This document shows positions 44,841-52,696 of a stretch of 64,000 nucleotides of DNA, piece by piece. The position numbers were made by a program, and so were the translations under genes. Location of the stretch: NCBI GenBank assembly GCA_902526175.1, contig CABZJY010000003.1:62001-126000 (forward strand), given 5' to 3'. Numbering within the stretch: the first letter of the stretch is position 1; every line of letters starts with the position of its first letter. The notes below the pieces were generated by a model. The model was not told the DNA's origin. It ran no database searches and saw nothing but the letters and a program-made list of their open reading frames with translations. Origin of the DNA: an uncultured Alphaproteobacteria bacterium. Lineage in GTDB: Bacteria > Pseudomonadota > Alphaproteobacteria > Methylaequorales > Methylaequoraceae.

Positions 44841-45366
44841 AACATTCAAATTTTTGAGATTTACTGTATTTACACACGTCGTTAGCAAAAGATATTTTAT
44901 TAGTTGGTAGTACCAGCCTGTATAAACCATTTTTTTTGTCCTGAATTATTAATAAATTGATGTTTTTAAATTTTGATTTCAGCTTATTTTCAATTAATCT
45001 CTCTAATTCAATAAGATTTTTTTTAGTTTTATACACACCATATTGAACAAAATATTGTTGAATGTTGGGCGGTAAACTTTCTATCATGACTTTTCCAAGA
45101 TTTTTATTAAGTTTTTTTTTAACAATTGTTTTTTCTTTTAAAGAATTTTGTTCAGACAATTTTTTTTCAGCTATAGATTTCTTTTCTTGAATAACCATAG
45201 TTAAAATTTTGTCTCTGTCAGTTTTAAATTTTTTGTCAAATACTTCTAGTTGATTATTAATGATATTTTTTGATTTATTTAAGTTTTCCTGCGTCAAAAA
45301 AATAACATTAAAAAAAATCAGGATAAAAATAATGGAAATTACTTTAAAAGGGAGTAAAAAAATCAT
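44827..45366 (-). CDS. Membrane-anchored protein with a SPOR-like C-terminal domain
   Basis: From the ATG at 45366 (179 aa) it has an N-terminal span, a Lys/Glu/Gln-rich helical linker and a C-terminal beta-alpha domain (QYFVQYGVYKTKKNLIELERLIENKL...LYRLVLP...FECYVKK). The C-terminal domain resembles a SPOR fold that binds denuded glycan strands. The match is by pattern, so moderate. It is divergent from rpoN. Confidence 0.6.
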   Translation of the reverse strand: MIFLLPFKVISIIFILIFFNVIFLTQENLNKSKNIINNQLEVFDKKFKTDRDKILTMVIQEKKSIAEKKLSEQNSLKEKTIVKKKLNKNLGKVMIESLPPNIQQYFVQYGVYKTKKNLIELERLIENKLKSKFKNINLLIIQDKKNGLYRLVLPTNKISFANDVCKYSKSQKFECYVKK

Positions 45367-45475
45367 TAGTGTTATCTTAGCATTTATACTTAAAAAATAA
45401 ACAAAAAATACCAAAAAAACAGCGATTTACATATTTTTGAAAAATTAACAATAAGAAATTAATTTTTAAAAAAAT

Positions 45476-45491
45476 AGTCAGGTTTTTGACT
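45476..45491. promoter_or_regulatory. Palindrome resembling the FleQ box, upstream of rpoN
   Basis: AGTCAGGTTTTTGACT is a GTCA-N6-TGAC inverted repeat with an extra matching base on each side. Its right half contains TTGACT, which with TAAAGT 17 bp downstream could form a sigma-70 promoter for rpoN. Binding here would therefore probably compete with RNA polymerase. It lies 74 bp before the rpoN ATG. Confidence 0.5.
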
Positions 45492-45565
45492 GAAAAAATT
45501 CGTCAAATTAAAGTTTTGCTTTTTATTCTTAAAATTGTGAGATTATAATAAAAGGAGATATTATT

Positions 45566-47020
45566 ATGCAAATAACACAAAACCTTAAGTTAAAACAGAG
45601 TCAGTCATTAGTAATGACTCCTCAATTACAACAAGCTATAAAACTTTTACAACTAACAAATTTAGAGCTAAGTGATTTGGTTAATAAAGAATTAGAGGAA
45701 AATCCTTTTCTTGAAGACAGTAAATTTGAGGAAAATAAAGAAGTGACAGATCATGAAAATGAGACAGATAGCCTCGACGAAGAGTTTGTAAGTAAAGATT
45801 CTATGGATTCTGAAATAAAATCAGAAGCATATGACAATTGCTGGGATAAAGAATTAAACTGCAATAATAAATCACAAAATTATGAGACAATTGACCCTGG
45901 TTCAATTGCTGAGCAAACAGTTAGTGAGGAAATAACGCTTAAATCAGTTCTTACAGATCAAGCTAATTTAGAATTTGACAAAGATGAAGAAAAGTTTGTT
46001 TCAAGAGTCTTAATTGATTATATCGATTCATCCGGTTGGATGACAAAAAATTTAAAAGAAATCTCTGAAATTATTGGATGCGAAGAAAATAAGGTCCAAA
46101 CTATACTTGATAGAATGAAAGATTTTGAACCAAGTGGTGTTTTTGCTCAAAATCTCCAAGAATGTCTAACAATTCAATTAAAAGCAAAAGAACTATTTAA
46201 TGAAAAAATTAAGATATTACTTGAAAATTTTGATTTGTTAGCTGCTGGTGAGATTAAGACTATTTGTAAGCAAGGTAAACTTTCAAGAGAAGAAATTGTT
46301 GAAAATTTGGCAGTTATTAGACAAATGAACCCGAAACCAGGAAATATTTATTCAACTACTGAAAATAATATTTTTCACCCAGATGTTATTGTAAAAAGCA
46401 AAAATAATACTTGGGAAGTTGAATTAAATCAAAGTACACTTCCTAAAGTTGTAGTCAATGAAAATTATGTAAATGAATTGAACAATTTAAATTGTAGTCA
46501 GGGAGATAAAAAGTTTATTACAGAATCAATTGGATCTGCCAAATGGCTAGTAAAAGCAATTGAGCAGAGGAATATAACCACACTTAAAATTAGTAGTGAG
46601 ATTGTTCAACAGCAAAAAGAGTTTTTTGAAAAAGGGTTATCATACTTGAAACCAATGATTCTTAAAGACGTCGCAAAAAAGATCGGGATGCATGAAAGTA
46701 CAGTGAGTCGAGTCACAAGTGCAAAACTAATGCTTACACCAAGGGGTATATTTGATATGAAACATTTTTTTAGTGCATCAATTAATAGTACAGAAAAGGG
46801 TGAATCGTATTCAGCAGCCTCAGTAAGGGAAACTCTTAAAAATTTAATTTCAAGTGAACCGCTAAATCAACCTTTTAGTGATGAGGTGATTGTTTCAAAA
46901 CTTCAGAAAGAGGGAATTAACCTTGCAAGAAGAACAGTTGCTAAATACAGAGAACTTATGTGTATTCCTTCATCAGCTGAAAGAAGAAAAATAATGAAAA
47001 TTCAAAATATAAGTATTTAA
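45566..47020 (+). CDS. rpoN: RNA polymerase sigma-54 factor RpoN
   Basis: The 484-aa protein has the Gln/Leu-rich region I (LKQSQSLVMTPQLQQAIKLLQLTNLEL) that meets activators, an acidic region II, the core-binding and HTH parts (HESTVSRVTSAKLMLTPRGIFDMKHFF) and the RpoN box ARRTVAKYRE (454-463). A strong AAAGGAG precedes the ATG. Its place inside the motility island and beside sigma-54 targets suggests it mainly serves motility, though other regulons cannot be excluded. Confidence 0.96.
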   Translation: MQITQNLKLKQSQSLVMTPQLQQAIKLLQLTNLELSDLVNKELEENPFLEDSKFEENKEVTDHENETDSLDEEFVSKDSMDSEIKSEAYDNCWDKELNCNNKSQNYETIDPGSIAEQTVSEEITLKSVLTDQANLEFDKDEEKFVSRVLIDYIDSSGWMTKNLKEISEIIGCEENKVQTILDRMKDFEPSGVFAQNLQECLTIQLKAKELFNEKIKILLENFDLLAAGEIKTICKQGKLSREEIVENLAVIRQMNPKPGNIYSTTENNIFHPDVIVKSKNNTWEVELNQSTLPKVVVNENYVNELNNLNCSQGDKKFITESIGSAKWLVKAIEQRNITTLKISSEIVQQQKEFFEKGLSYLKPMILKDVAKKIGMHESTVSRVTSAKLMLTPRGIFDMKHFFSASINSTEKGESYSAASVRETLKNLISSEPLNQPFSDEVIVSKLQKEGINLARRTVAKYRELMCIPSSAERRKIMKIQNISI

Positions 47021-47038
47021 ATAATAATATAAAAAAAT

Positions 47039-47218
47039 TTAATTTATCACACTTTTTATTGTTTTTAAAGCTTCAATATTTTGGTCCAAAAAATGAGAAA
47101 CAGGATATGTTTCTTTAAAAGATTCTTGTTCTTTATCATTGAAGTATACAATTTCAACAAATGGTGCACTGTTTAGTTTTGTTTTATTTGCAAGTTTAAT
47201 TTCTTTAATATTATTCAT
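47039..47218 (-). CDS. Sigma-54-driven 59-residue orphan protein
   Basis: The ATG at 47218, with AGGAG 8 bp upstream, fits the promoter better than the far start of the open frame at 47269, which would lie upstream of the transcription start. The product is a 59-aa soluble protein with a beta-type core (APFVEIVYFNDKEQESF) and no signal, span or cysteine. No family is recognised. Expression with the flagellar regulon is inferred from its own -24/-12 element. Confidence 0.6.
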   Translation of the reverse strand: MNNIKEIKLANKTKLNSAPFVEIVYFNDKEQESFKETYPVSHFLDQNIEALKTIKSVIN

Positions 47219-47242
47219 AATTCGTCTCCTTTTAAGGAATAC

Positions 47243-47258
47243 TGCAGATTTTATGCCA
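47243..47258 (-). promoter_or_regulatory. Sigma-54 promoter of the 59-residue gene
   Basis: On the minus strand TGGCATAAAATCTGCA has GG-N10-GC spacing, with GC 26 bp before the ATG. A perfect 10-bp inverted repeat (ATTTTATGCC 47248-47257 and GGCATAAAAT 47265-47274, 7-bp loop) includes the -24 element. Confidence 0.75.
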
Positions 47259-47288
47259 TTAATAGGCATAAAATAATTTTGAGCTAAT

Positions 47289-47942
47289 TTAGGAATTTTC
47301 TTCTTGGAGAATTTTTTTGAAGTAAATAATTTTTAGATCTGTTTGACTTTTGACTTTTGATATTTCTTTCTGTTTAAAAATTTTTGTATGTTGTAAAGCT
47401 TGATTGTATTTACCTTCTCTATTTTTTTTCCAATGTTCATGAACTTTTTTTAAATAAACTTTCATTCTTATTGGATTCGAAGAATGGTATCGTGATACTG
47501 CTAGATTCCAGCTTTTATGCTTTAAAAATAATTTTTTGAGAAACTTCCCTGCATAGTAGATATTTTCTTCTGGATCAGTCATATCTTCCAAATTTCTAAA
47601 CATACTACCATGATACCTGTAATTTAATTGCATACACCCAATATCTATATTCTTTTTCTTTTCATAAATAGCTTTATCTAAATAATTTAGCATTTCTCTT
47701 TTAGAGTCAAAAAAAATTGCTTTCCCATTAACGTTCAATGACCAAGGCCAAGGTTGATAAATACCGTTTTTTGTAATTCCTGTTTCTGTGAATGAAATTG
47801 ATGAGAGTAGTTTATTTGGAATCTTAAACTCTTTTTCAACCTTAGAAGCAATATTATAGCAATCATCCAACTTTTGAGCATTAATATCACTTAATACAAT
47901 CAAATTAAATAACAGGGGTATTAGAATTGAATAAAAAATCAT
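47289..47942 (-). CDS. Periplasmic lytic transglycosylase (SLT domain)
   Basis: After a signal peptide (1-22) the SLT fold shows the catalytic Glu in SSISFTETG, the IGCMQLNYRYHG segment and the EENIYYAGKFLKKLFLKHKSWNLAVSRYHSS core. Length 217 aa. Such enzymes open the peptidoglycan for flagellar rods or other envelope machines. It follows the M23 gene by 33 bp. Confidence 0.85.
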   Translation of the reverse strand: MIFYSILIPLLFNLIVLSDINAQKLDDCYNIASKVEKEFKIPNKLLSSISFTETGITKNGIYQPWPWSLNVNGKAIFFDSKREMLNYLDKAIYEKKKNIDIGCMQLNYRYHGSMFRNLEDMTDPEENIYYAGKFLKKLFLKHKSWNLAVSRYHSSNPIRMKVYLKKVHEHWKKNREGKYNQALQHTKIFKQKEISKVKSQTDLKIIYFKKILQEENS

Positions 47943-47975
47943 TCAATATTTTTGCAATTACAATGCCACTAAAAA

Positions 47976-49316
47976 CTAATTTTTAAGAATAGAACTGCTT
48001 AAAAGATTTCTTCCTATGGAAATAAAATTGTAAGGGTTAATATGTTTTTTATTAACTATAATTTCGTAATGTAAATGAGCTCCAACTGCTCTTCCAGTTG
48101 CTCCCATTTTACCAATTATTTCTCCTTCTTTAACCTCAGTACCTTTTTTAACAACAATTTTGTGAAGATGCCCATACAAAGTCTCAATACCATGTTTATG
48201 TTTAATTTTAATTGTTTTTCCAAATGATCCATTCCTTCCAGAAAATATTACAGTGCCATTCGCAGAAGCTCGAACCTCTTCTTGCCATGTACCAGCCATA
48301 TCTATACCCTTGTGCATTTGTCTAATTTTAGTTTTTGGATGAGTTCTTAACCCGTAAGGGCTTGAAACATAATAATATTGCATAGGTGGTTTAAGAGGAA
48401 GAAACACAATCGCGTCTTTTAAATTTTCTAGAAACTGAAATCTTGCTGTAACAGAATTTATTAATTCTGATTCGTTATTATTATCGAGCTCTTTTTTTAA
48501 AATTAAATCTATTTCTTTAAGATTAATATTGTCTGGACTAAGTTTTAAAGTTTTAAAAACATTTAGTAATTCCATAATTTCAAGATCAATTTTCCGAGTA
48601 AATTGTGTAATTTTTGTTTTGTTATTTCGAGGTGCTGAAAATGGAAGTACTGGTAATGTATTATAATTTCTTTTTAAAATTTCTTTTTTAATATCTCTTT
48701 CATTTAAATTTGAGCTTTGTTTTTCGGTAATAATTTTGTTGGACTGTTCAATTGGAACCATTTCAGGACTAGCTAAACTTACAAATTCGTCAAATACAGA
48801 TTCATCACTGAGAGAAACATTTGAATTAATTTCAAAATCAAATTCATTTATGATATCTTTAAAATTTGAATATTTTTCAATTGCGTAATTTTTAATTATT
48901 TCTAGATTTACAAATTCGTCTTTTCTATCTTCAATATCAACAATAACCTTTTCTTTTTTATTAATTGGATCAACTGTACTTTCAGTAACAATAGCCTGCT
49001 CTGCTAGGTTTTTTAAAACCTCAACTTCAGATTTGGTAAACTGGCTTGTTTGATTTATAGAGTTTTTGTAAAGCATTAAATGAGTAAATACATTTATTAC
49101 ACCAAAGAGTGCAAATTGTAATATTTTAAAAGCAACAAATATTGATAATAAAAAACCTGAAATATAATGCTTAATATTAAATACAACTTCAATGGGCCCC
49201 CTTTTTGTAAAAAAGAGAAATCTTCTTTCTTTAAGTATTTCTTGAAGATTTTTTGTGACATTCATTTCACCAAATCTTGGGCTGGATTTTATTTGGTCTA
49301 TAAAATTTCTTAACAT
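47976..49316 (-). CDS. M23 family peptidoglycan endopeptidase, membrane-anchored (LmdC-like)
   Basis: A cytoplasmic N-terminus and one span (about 51-80) lead to a coiled-coil region and a C-terminal peptidase M23 domain. The zinc ligands MHKGIDM and HLHYE and the YGHLHKI strand are present. Length 446 aa. Membrane-anchored M23 enzymes encoded beside bactofilins (LmdC/Csd1 type) shape the cell wall locally. It is the second gene after a sigma-54 promoter. Confidence 0.88.
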   Translation of the reverse strand: MLRNFIDQIKSSPRFGEMNVTKNLQEILKERRFLFFTKRGPIEVVFNIKHYISGFLLSIFVAFKILQFALFGVINVFTHLMLYKNSINQTSQFTKSEVEVLKNLAEQAIVTESTVDPINKKEKVIVDIEDRKDEFVNLEIIKNYAIEKYSNFKDIINEFDFEINSNVSLSDESVFDEFVSLASPEMVPIEQSNKIITEKQSSNLNERDIKKEILKRNYNTLPVLPFSAPRNNKTKITQFTRKIDLEIMELLNVFKTLKLSPDNINLKEIDLILKKELDNNNESELINSVTARFQFLENLKDAIVFLPLKPPMQYYYVSSPYGLRTHPKTKIRQMHKGIDMAGTWQEEVRASANGTVIFSGRNGSFGKTIKIKHKHGIETLYGHLHKIVVKKGTEVKEGEIIGKMGATGRAVGAHLHYEIIVNKKHINPYNFISIGRNLLSSSILKN

Positions 49317-49328
49317 GATTGTTCTCCC

Positions 49329-49877
49329 TTATTTGAGATAGAGAACTACAACTAGCATAATATTAGTTAATAATTGCATTAACATTATTAAAAGCATTAA
49401 TTTCCAGGATATCGGGTTATTTATATTAAGACTAAATTGTGGAAACTTTTCAGTGACCTTATCAAACTCAACTTTTTTATTTTGACTATCAACTGTATTT
49501 TTCAATTGATAATTTTCAAAAGATTTTTTTGATTCAGTTTTTTCTTTTTGATTTATATTAATCGTTGATTCTAAATTTTCTTCATTTTGCTTTTCAGTAT
49601 TCTCATTCAATGACTTAACATTATTAAAATTTTCAGTCTTAACTTTTGATCTATCAATTTCAGTATTTGTATTTTTTAAACCATCAGCTTTTTTTAAAAA
49701 ATTTTCACCAGTATTTTTATTTTGGGGTGTAAGGTCTTTTTGAGATTCTCTGTTGTTTTTTTTCTCAATATTTTTTTCATTTGGTTTAAAATTGTCCTGA
49801 GAAGGAGAAGCACCATCATCAATTTGTGTTCTCATTCTTTCAATTCTTTGTCTAATATCTACTACTTGTTCTGCCAT
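49329..49877 (-). CDS. Tail-anchored hydrophilic protein leading the M23-SLT operon
   Basis: Of its 182 aa, residues 1-155 are polar, Asn/Lys/Glu-rich and probably disordered after a short helical start (VVDIRQRIERMRTQI). A single C-terminal span (about 160-181, WKLMLLIMLMQLLTNIMLVVVLYL) would anchor it in the inner membrane. No family is recognised. It is the first gene after the sigma-54 promoter, 12 bp before the M23 gene, and divergent from the bactofilins. Confidence 0.65.
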   Translation of the reverse strand: MAEQVVDIRQRIERMRTQIDDGASPSQDNFKPNEKNIEKKNNRESQKDLTPQNKNTGENFLKKADGLKNTNTEIDRSKVKTENFNNVKSLNENTEKQNEENLESTININQKEKTESKKSFENYQLKNTVDSQNKKVEFDKVTEKFPQFSLNINNPISWKLMLLIMLMQLLTNIMLVVVLYLK

Positions 49878-49911
49878 AATAATTAATTAAACTTATCAAA
49901 AACGAATTCAA

Positions 49912-49927
49912 TGCATTTGTTGCGCCA
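49912..49927 (-). promoter_or_regulatory. Sigma-54 promoter of the tail-anchored protein-M23-SLT operon
   Basis: On the minus strand TGGCGCAACAAATGCA has GG-N10-GC spacing, 36 bp before the ATG, the same distance as at the fleT, fliK and fliO promoters. Confidence 0.78.
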
Positions 49928-49988
49928 AAACTAAAATTTTGATAAACTTTTTGTTTGTTATAATAACTTATTCTGATAAGGTTACAAA

Positions 49989-50396
49989 ATGTTTTCTAAA
50001 GACGATAAAGAATCTTTTAAATCTTCAGATTCCAGTGTTATTGGTACTGAGATGCAAATTAATGGAAACATAAAGTGTCAAGGTAGTCTTGTAATTAAAG
50101 GAACTGTTAAAGGTAACATCGAATGTGATGAAATTAGACTTTCGTCTGAGGGTGTATTAAAAGGTTCTATTAAATCAAAAGATTCAGAAATTTCTGGCAA
50201 ATTTGAAGGTAATATTTTTTCGGATACAATTGCTATTGGGTCAACAGCAAGTATCAAGGGAGGTATTAACTACAATAGAATGCAAGCAGAACCTGGTGCA
50301 AAACTGGAGGTTGACTTTCTTTTAGGTTTGGAAGAGAAAACAAAGGTTTCAAAAAAAACTAACTTAGCCAAGTCGTTAAAAACTATTAAAGGATAA
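49989..50396 (+). CDS. Bactofilin 1
   Basis: The 135-aa protein has a short disordered N-terminus and a right-handed beta-helix made of repeating short strands (GNIKCQGSLVIKGTVKGNIECDEIRLSSEG), the bactofilin (DUF583/CcmA) fold. Bactofilins polymerise without nucleotides on the inner membrane and position wall enzymes. First of three in tandem; a TATAAT-like hexamer is present in the gap before it. Confidence 0.9.
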   Translation: MFSKDDKESFKSSDSSVIGTEMQINGNIKCQGSLVIKGTVKGNIECDEIRLSSEGVLKGSIKSKDSEISGKFEGNIFSDTIAIGSTASIKGGINYNRMQAEPGAKLEVDFLLGLEEKTKVSKKTNLAKSLKTIKG

Positions 50397-50403
50397 ATAA
50401 ATT

Positions 50404-50790
50404 ATGTCAGAAAATCAGTCAATTATTGGTAAAGATGTACTATTCAAAGGTAAGATTACTAATTCTAAAACAATTGAAATACATGGGCGAGTTGAAGCAG
50501 ATATAAAATCTGAAAAGATTACCCTTGGTAAGACAGCAAATTATGACGGTGGAATCCAAGCTGATTTGGTTGTAATATCTGGTAAATATCAAGGAAAGTT
50601 AAAAGCTGATTCTGTCTGGTTAACAGATTCTTCAGTAATTTCCGGAGAGATAAATTATAAATCCCTTCAAATGGATAGAGGTGCGGCCTTAAATTGCAGA
50701 GTTGTTCATAATTGGGATGAGAAAAAAATCAACAAGAGAAAAGACCAGAATTTTGAAGATGAAGAAGCTGGAGGCTCAGATGAGAATTGA
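50404..50790 (+). CDS. Bactofilin 2
   Basis: This is another beta-helix protein of 128 aa (LFKGKITNSKTIEIHGRVEADIKSEKITLGKTANYDGGIQADLVVISG). It has an acidic C-terminal tail and no N-terminal extension. It lies 7 bp after bactofilin 1. Confidence 0.9.
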   Translation: MSENQSIIGKDVLFKGKITNSKTIEIHGRVEADIKSEKITLGKTANYDGGIQADLVVISGKYQGKLKADSVWLTDSSVISGEINYKSLQMDRGAALNCRVVHNWDEKKINKRKDQNFEDEEAGGSDEN

Positions 50791-50811
50791 CAATTTCAAA
50801 AAAGGTGAATC

Positions 50812-51129
50812 ATGAGTGATTTAACTTACATCAACAAAGAATTAACAATGGAAGGTACTTTGCAAGCGAAAGAAAGCCAAGTAGTGGTTGCCGGTAAGTT
50901 TAAAGGGAATATTACTGCGAAAACGGTAATCTTAGAATCAACGAGTGTTTTTGACGGGATTTTAAACGCTGAACATTTAAAGATCGAGGGTCAGGCTTCT
51001 GGTGAGGTCACTGCTGAGTTTCTTGAAATAACAGGATCTGGAAACTTTGACGGTAAGCTCAAAACCAACTCATTATCCGTTGATATGGGAGCAAAAGTTT
51101 CAGGTAATGTTGGAAGAATTACTGGTTAA
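50812..51129 (+). CDS. Bactofilin 3
   Basis: The shortest of the three (105 aa) is almost only the beta-helix core (LTMEGTLQAKESQVVVAGKFKGNITAKTVILESTSVFDG), ending SGNVGRITG. AAAGGTGA precedes the ATG. It ends the tandem set and overlaps the convergent small gene by 11 bp. Confidence 0.88.
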   Translation: MSDLTYINKELTMEGTLQAKESQVVVAGKFKGNITAKTVILESTSVFDGILNAEHLKIEGQASGEVTAEFLEITGSGNFDGKLKTNSLSVDMGAKVSGNVGRITG

Positions 51130-51385
51130 TTTTCGATATTTCCTGACTTTTAATACAATTCTCAAAAAATTCTAAGCTTTTTTTAGAACCCTCAAGTTGT
51201 TGGAGTTTCATAGAGGAAAATCTTCCAGCAGCTAAAGCAACTGCCCAACTATCTTTGTAATATTGTGAGTATTGATTTAAAACCTTTTCAATATCGTCCC
51301 TTATTAAAGTGTATAATTTTTTTTTATATTCTTCAGAACGCTTTAATTTATTTGGGAAATATATTATGTTAGTATTAATTGACAT
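51119..51385 (-). CDS. Small helical protein of unknown function
   Basis: Translation from the ATG at 51385 gives 88 aa (the frame opens further upstream at 51448, inside the divergent gene). It is predicted mostly helical (SEEYKKKLYTLIRDDIEKVLNQYSQYYKDSWAVALAAGRF), without signal or span. No family is recognised. It shares a 35-bp divergent gap with the NHLP-like gene. Confidence 0.5.
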   Translation of the reverse strand: MSINTNIIYFPNKLKRSEEYKKKLYTLIRDDIEKVLNQYSQYYKDSWAVALAAGRFSSMKLQQLEGSKKSLEFFENCIKSQEISKINQ

Positions 51386-51420
51386 ATATTTTAAACGTCT
51401 TATTTTGAAATTGTTTAAAG

Positions 51421-51813
51421 ATGAAACAGAATAAAAATTCAAAAACACCTCAGTTACCAGTAAAACGACCTGATAACCCTATGGTTAAAGTTTCTAAACA
51501 TAGTAACCCTTTAGATATTTCAGAAAAACTTCAACATTTTAAAAATAGGGATGAAGTAAGGAAGTTCTTGCCTGATATCCTTGGAAGAGTATTAGCAAGA
51601 GTTTGGATAGATTCAAATTTTAGAGAACAATTCTCTACAGATCCACAAAAAACTCTAGAATTTAACGGAGTAGTACTACCAGAAGATATGACTATTGAAT
51701 TCCAAAAACCTAATTCTGACAGGCCAAGAATTGTTGTTTATGAACAAAAACCTAATTCAAAATTTAAACTGAGAGTTCTTTATCTACAGTTAGTTATGAT
51801 GGCTGGAAGGTGA
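51421..51813 (+). CDS. NHLP-leader-like (nitrile hydratase alpha-like) small protein
   Basis: Residues 52-108 match the nitrile-hydratase-type leader peptide pattern of RiPP precursors and NHase alpha subunits: LARVWIDSNFREQFSTDPQK, LEFNGVVLPEDMTIEF, then RPRIVVYEQ. The NHase metal motif (CxxCSC) is absent, and the C-terminal 22 residues contain no Cys or Ser/Thr-rich core. No cyclodehydratase, LanM or radical SAM gene is nearby. It may be a stand-alone NHLP-fold protein rather than a precursor. The stop overlaps the Sel1 gene (GTGA). Confidence 0.6.
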   Translation: MKQNKNSKTPQLPVKRPDNPMVKVSKHSNPLDISEKLQHFKNRDEVRKFLPDILGRVLARVWIDSNFREQFSTDPQKTLEFNGVVLPEDMTIEFQKPNSDRPRIVVYEQKPNSKFKLRVLYLQLVMMAGR

Positions 51814-52439
51814 ATATAAAAAAGATTTGTTTTTTTCTATTTTTAATACTATCACCATCGCTGCACTGCACTGAAATTACTTCTGATGAGGAGTATTATA
51901 ATAAAGGAATAAACCTTTACAAAAACGCTAAATTTGATGAAGCTTTTATAGTTTTCTTTAATTTAGCTCAAAAGGGAGAGAGAGATTCCCAATTTAATAT
52001 TACAAACATGTTCGAAGGAGGTGTAGGAACAACACAAAACTTTGTGGAAGCTCTTAAATGGTGTTGGTTGTGTGCTCTTGGTGGTGAGAAAAAATGTTTT
52101 AAGAAAATCGAAAAATTGATCACTAAAATTGATGAGGAGTCTCTAACAAATGTAAGTAAAGAAGTAGAAGTATTTTTAGAAAAAATGCTTTATAAAAAAT
52201 CAGATATTAATTATTCATTAATGTTAGGATTTTGGTATGAAAAATTTTCTCCAGAGCAAAATATTGAAAAAGCTTACATGTGGTACTCTGTAGCTGTAAC
52301 AGGAGGCTTATACAAAGCAATGAAGAATAGAAATAATGCAGGAGAGTATTTACAACCAGAAACTCTTATTGATCTTCAAAATAAAGCTAGTAAAATCTAT
52401 TCAGAAATAAAATATTTTGGAAACACAAAGGATGAATAA
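51810..52439 (+). CDS. Exported Sel1-repeat protein
   Basis: A signal peptide (1-20, start GTG) is followed by helical Sel1/TPR-like repeats (YNKGINLYKNAKFDEAFIVFFNLAQKGERDSQFNITNMFEGGVG; IEKAYMWYSVAVTGGLYKAM). Length 209 aa. Vibrio MotX, the partner of PomAB, is a periplasmic Sel1 protein, so a stator-linked role is conceivable here, but no specific MotX feature is seen. Operon with its neighbours. Confidence 0.72.
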   Translation: MNIKKICFFLFLILSPSLHCTEITSDEEYYNKGINLYKNAKFDEAFIVFFNLAQKGERDSQFNITNMFEGGVGTTQNFVEALKWCWLCALGGEKKCFKKIEKLITKIDEESLTNVSKEVEVFLEKMLYKKSDINYSLMLGFWYEKFSPEQNIEKAYMWYSVAVTGGLYKAMKNRNNAGEYLQPETLIDLQNKASKIYSEIKYFGNTKDE

Positions 52440-52441
52440 TT

Positions 52442-52696
52442 ATGGATTATAAAGTTCACTGGATTATTGACGGTATAATGAATGTGGATGCAAATTCAAA
52501 AGAAGATGCTGAAAAAATAGTTCAAGAAAAGCTTCAAAATTTTGTTAAAAATTCTGATGATTTGATGAATTTTTTCATTGCAAAATCTATACAAGGCCAA
52601 GCTTATCTTCCTGGTACTGAGGAAAACGAAAATTTTAAAAAGGAAGATGACAATTCTAGTGATTTAAAAAATGAAAGTAATCAAGATGATACCTAA
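52442..52696 (+). CDS. Small acidic protein of unknown function
   Basis: The 84-aa protein has an N-terminal beta-alpha unit (DYKVHWIIDGIMNVDANSKEDAEKIVQEKLQNF) and an acidic, disordered C-terminus. No family is recognised. It starts 2 bp after the Sel1 gene and overlaps the next gene by 26 bp, which indicates an operon. Confidence 0.5.
   Translation: MDYKVHWIIDGIMNVDANSKEDAEKIVQEKLQNFVKNSDDLMNFFIAKSIQGQAYLPGTEENENFKKEDDNSSDLKNESNQDDT

Noticed and set aside
47248-47274. Inverted repeat considered as an intrinsic terminator for rpoN
   Set aside because: It is more than 200 bp after rpoN, beyond the convergent 59-aa gene, and its left arm is the -24 element of a good sigma-54 promoter. A bidirectional role is possible but secondary.
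51421-51813. Nitrile hydratase alpha subunit
   Set aside because: The metal-binding CxxCSC motif is missing and no beta subunit gene is adjacent; only the leader-like N-terminal type of domain matches.
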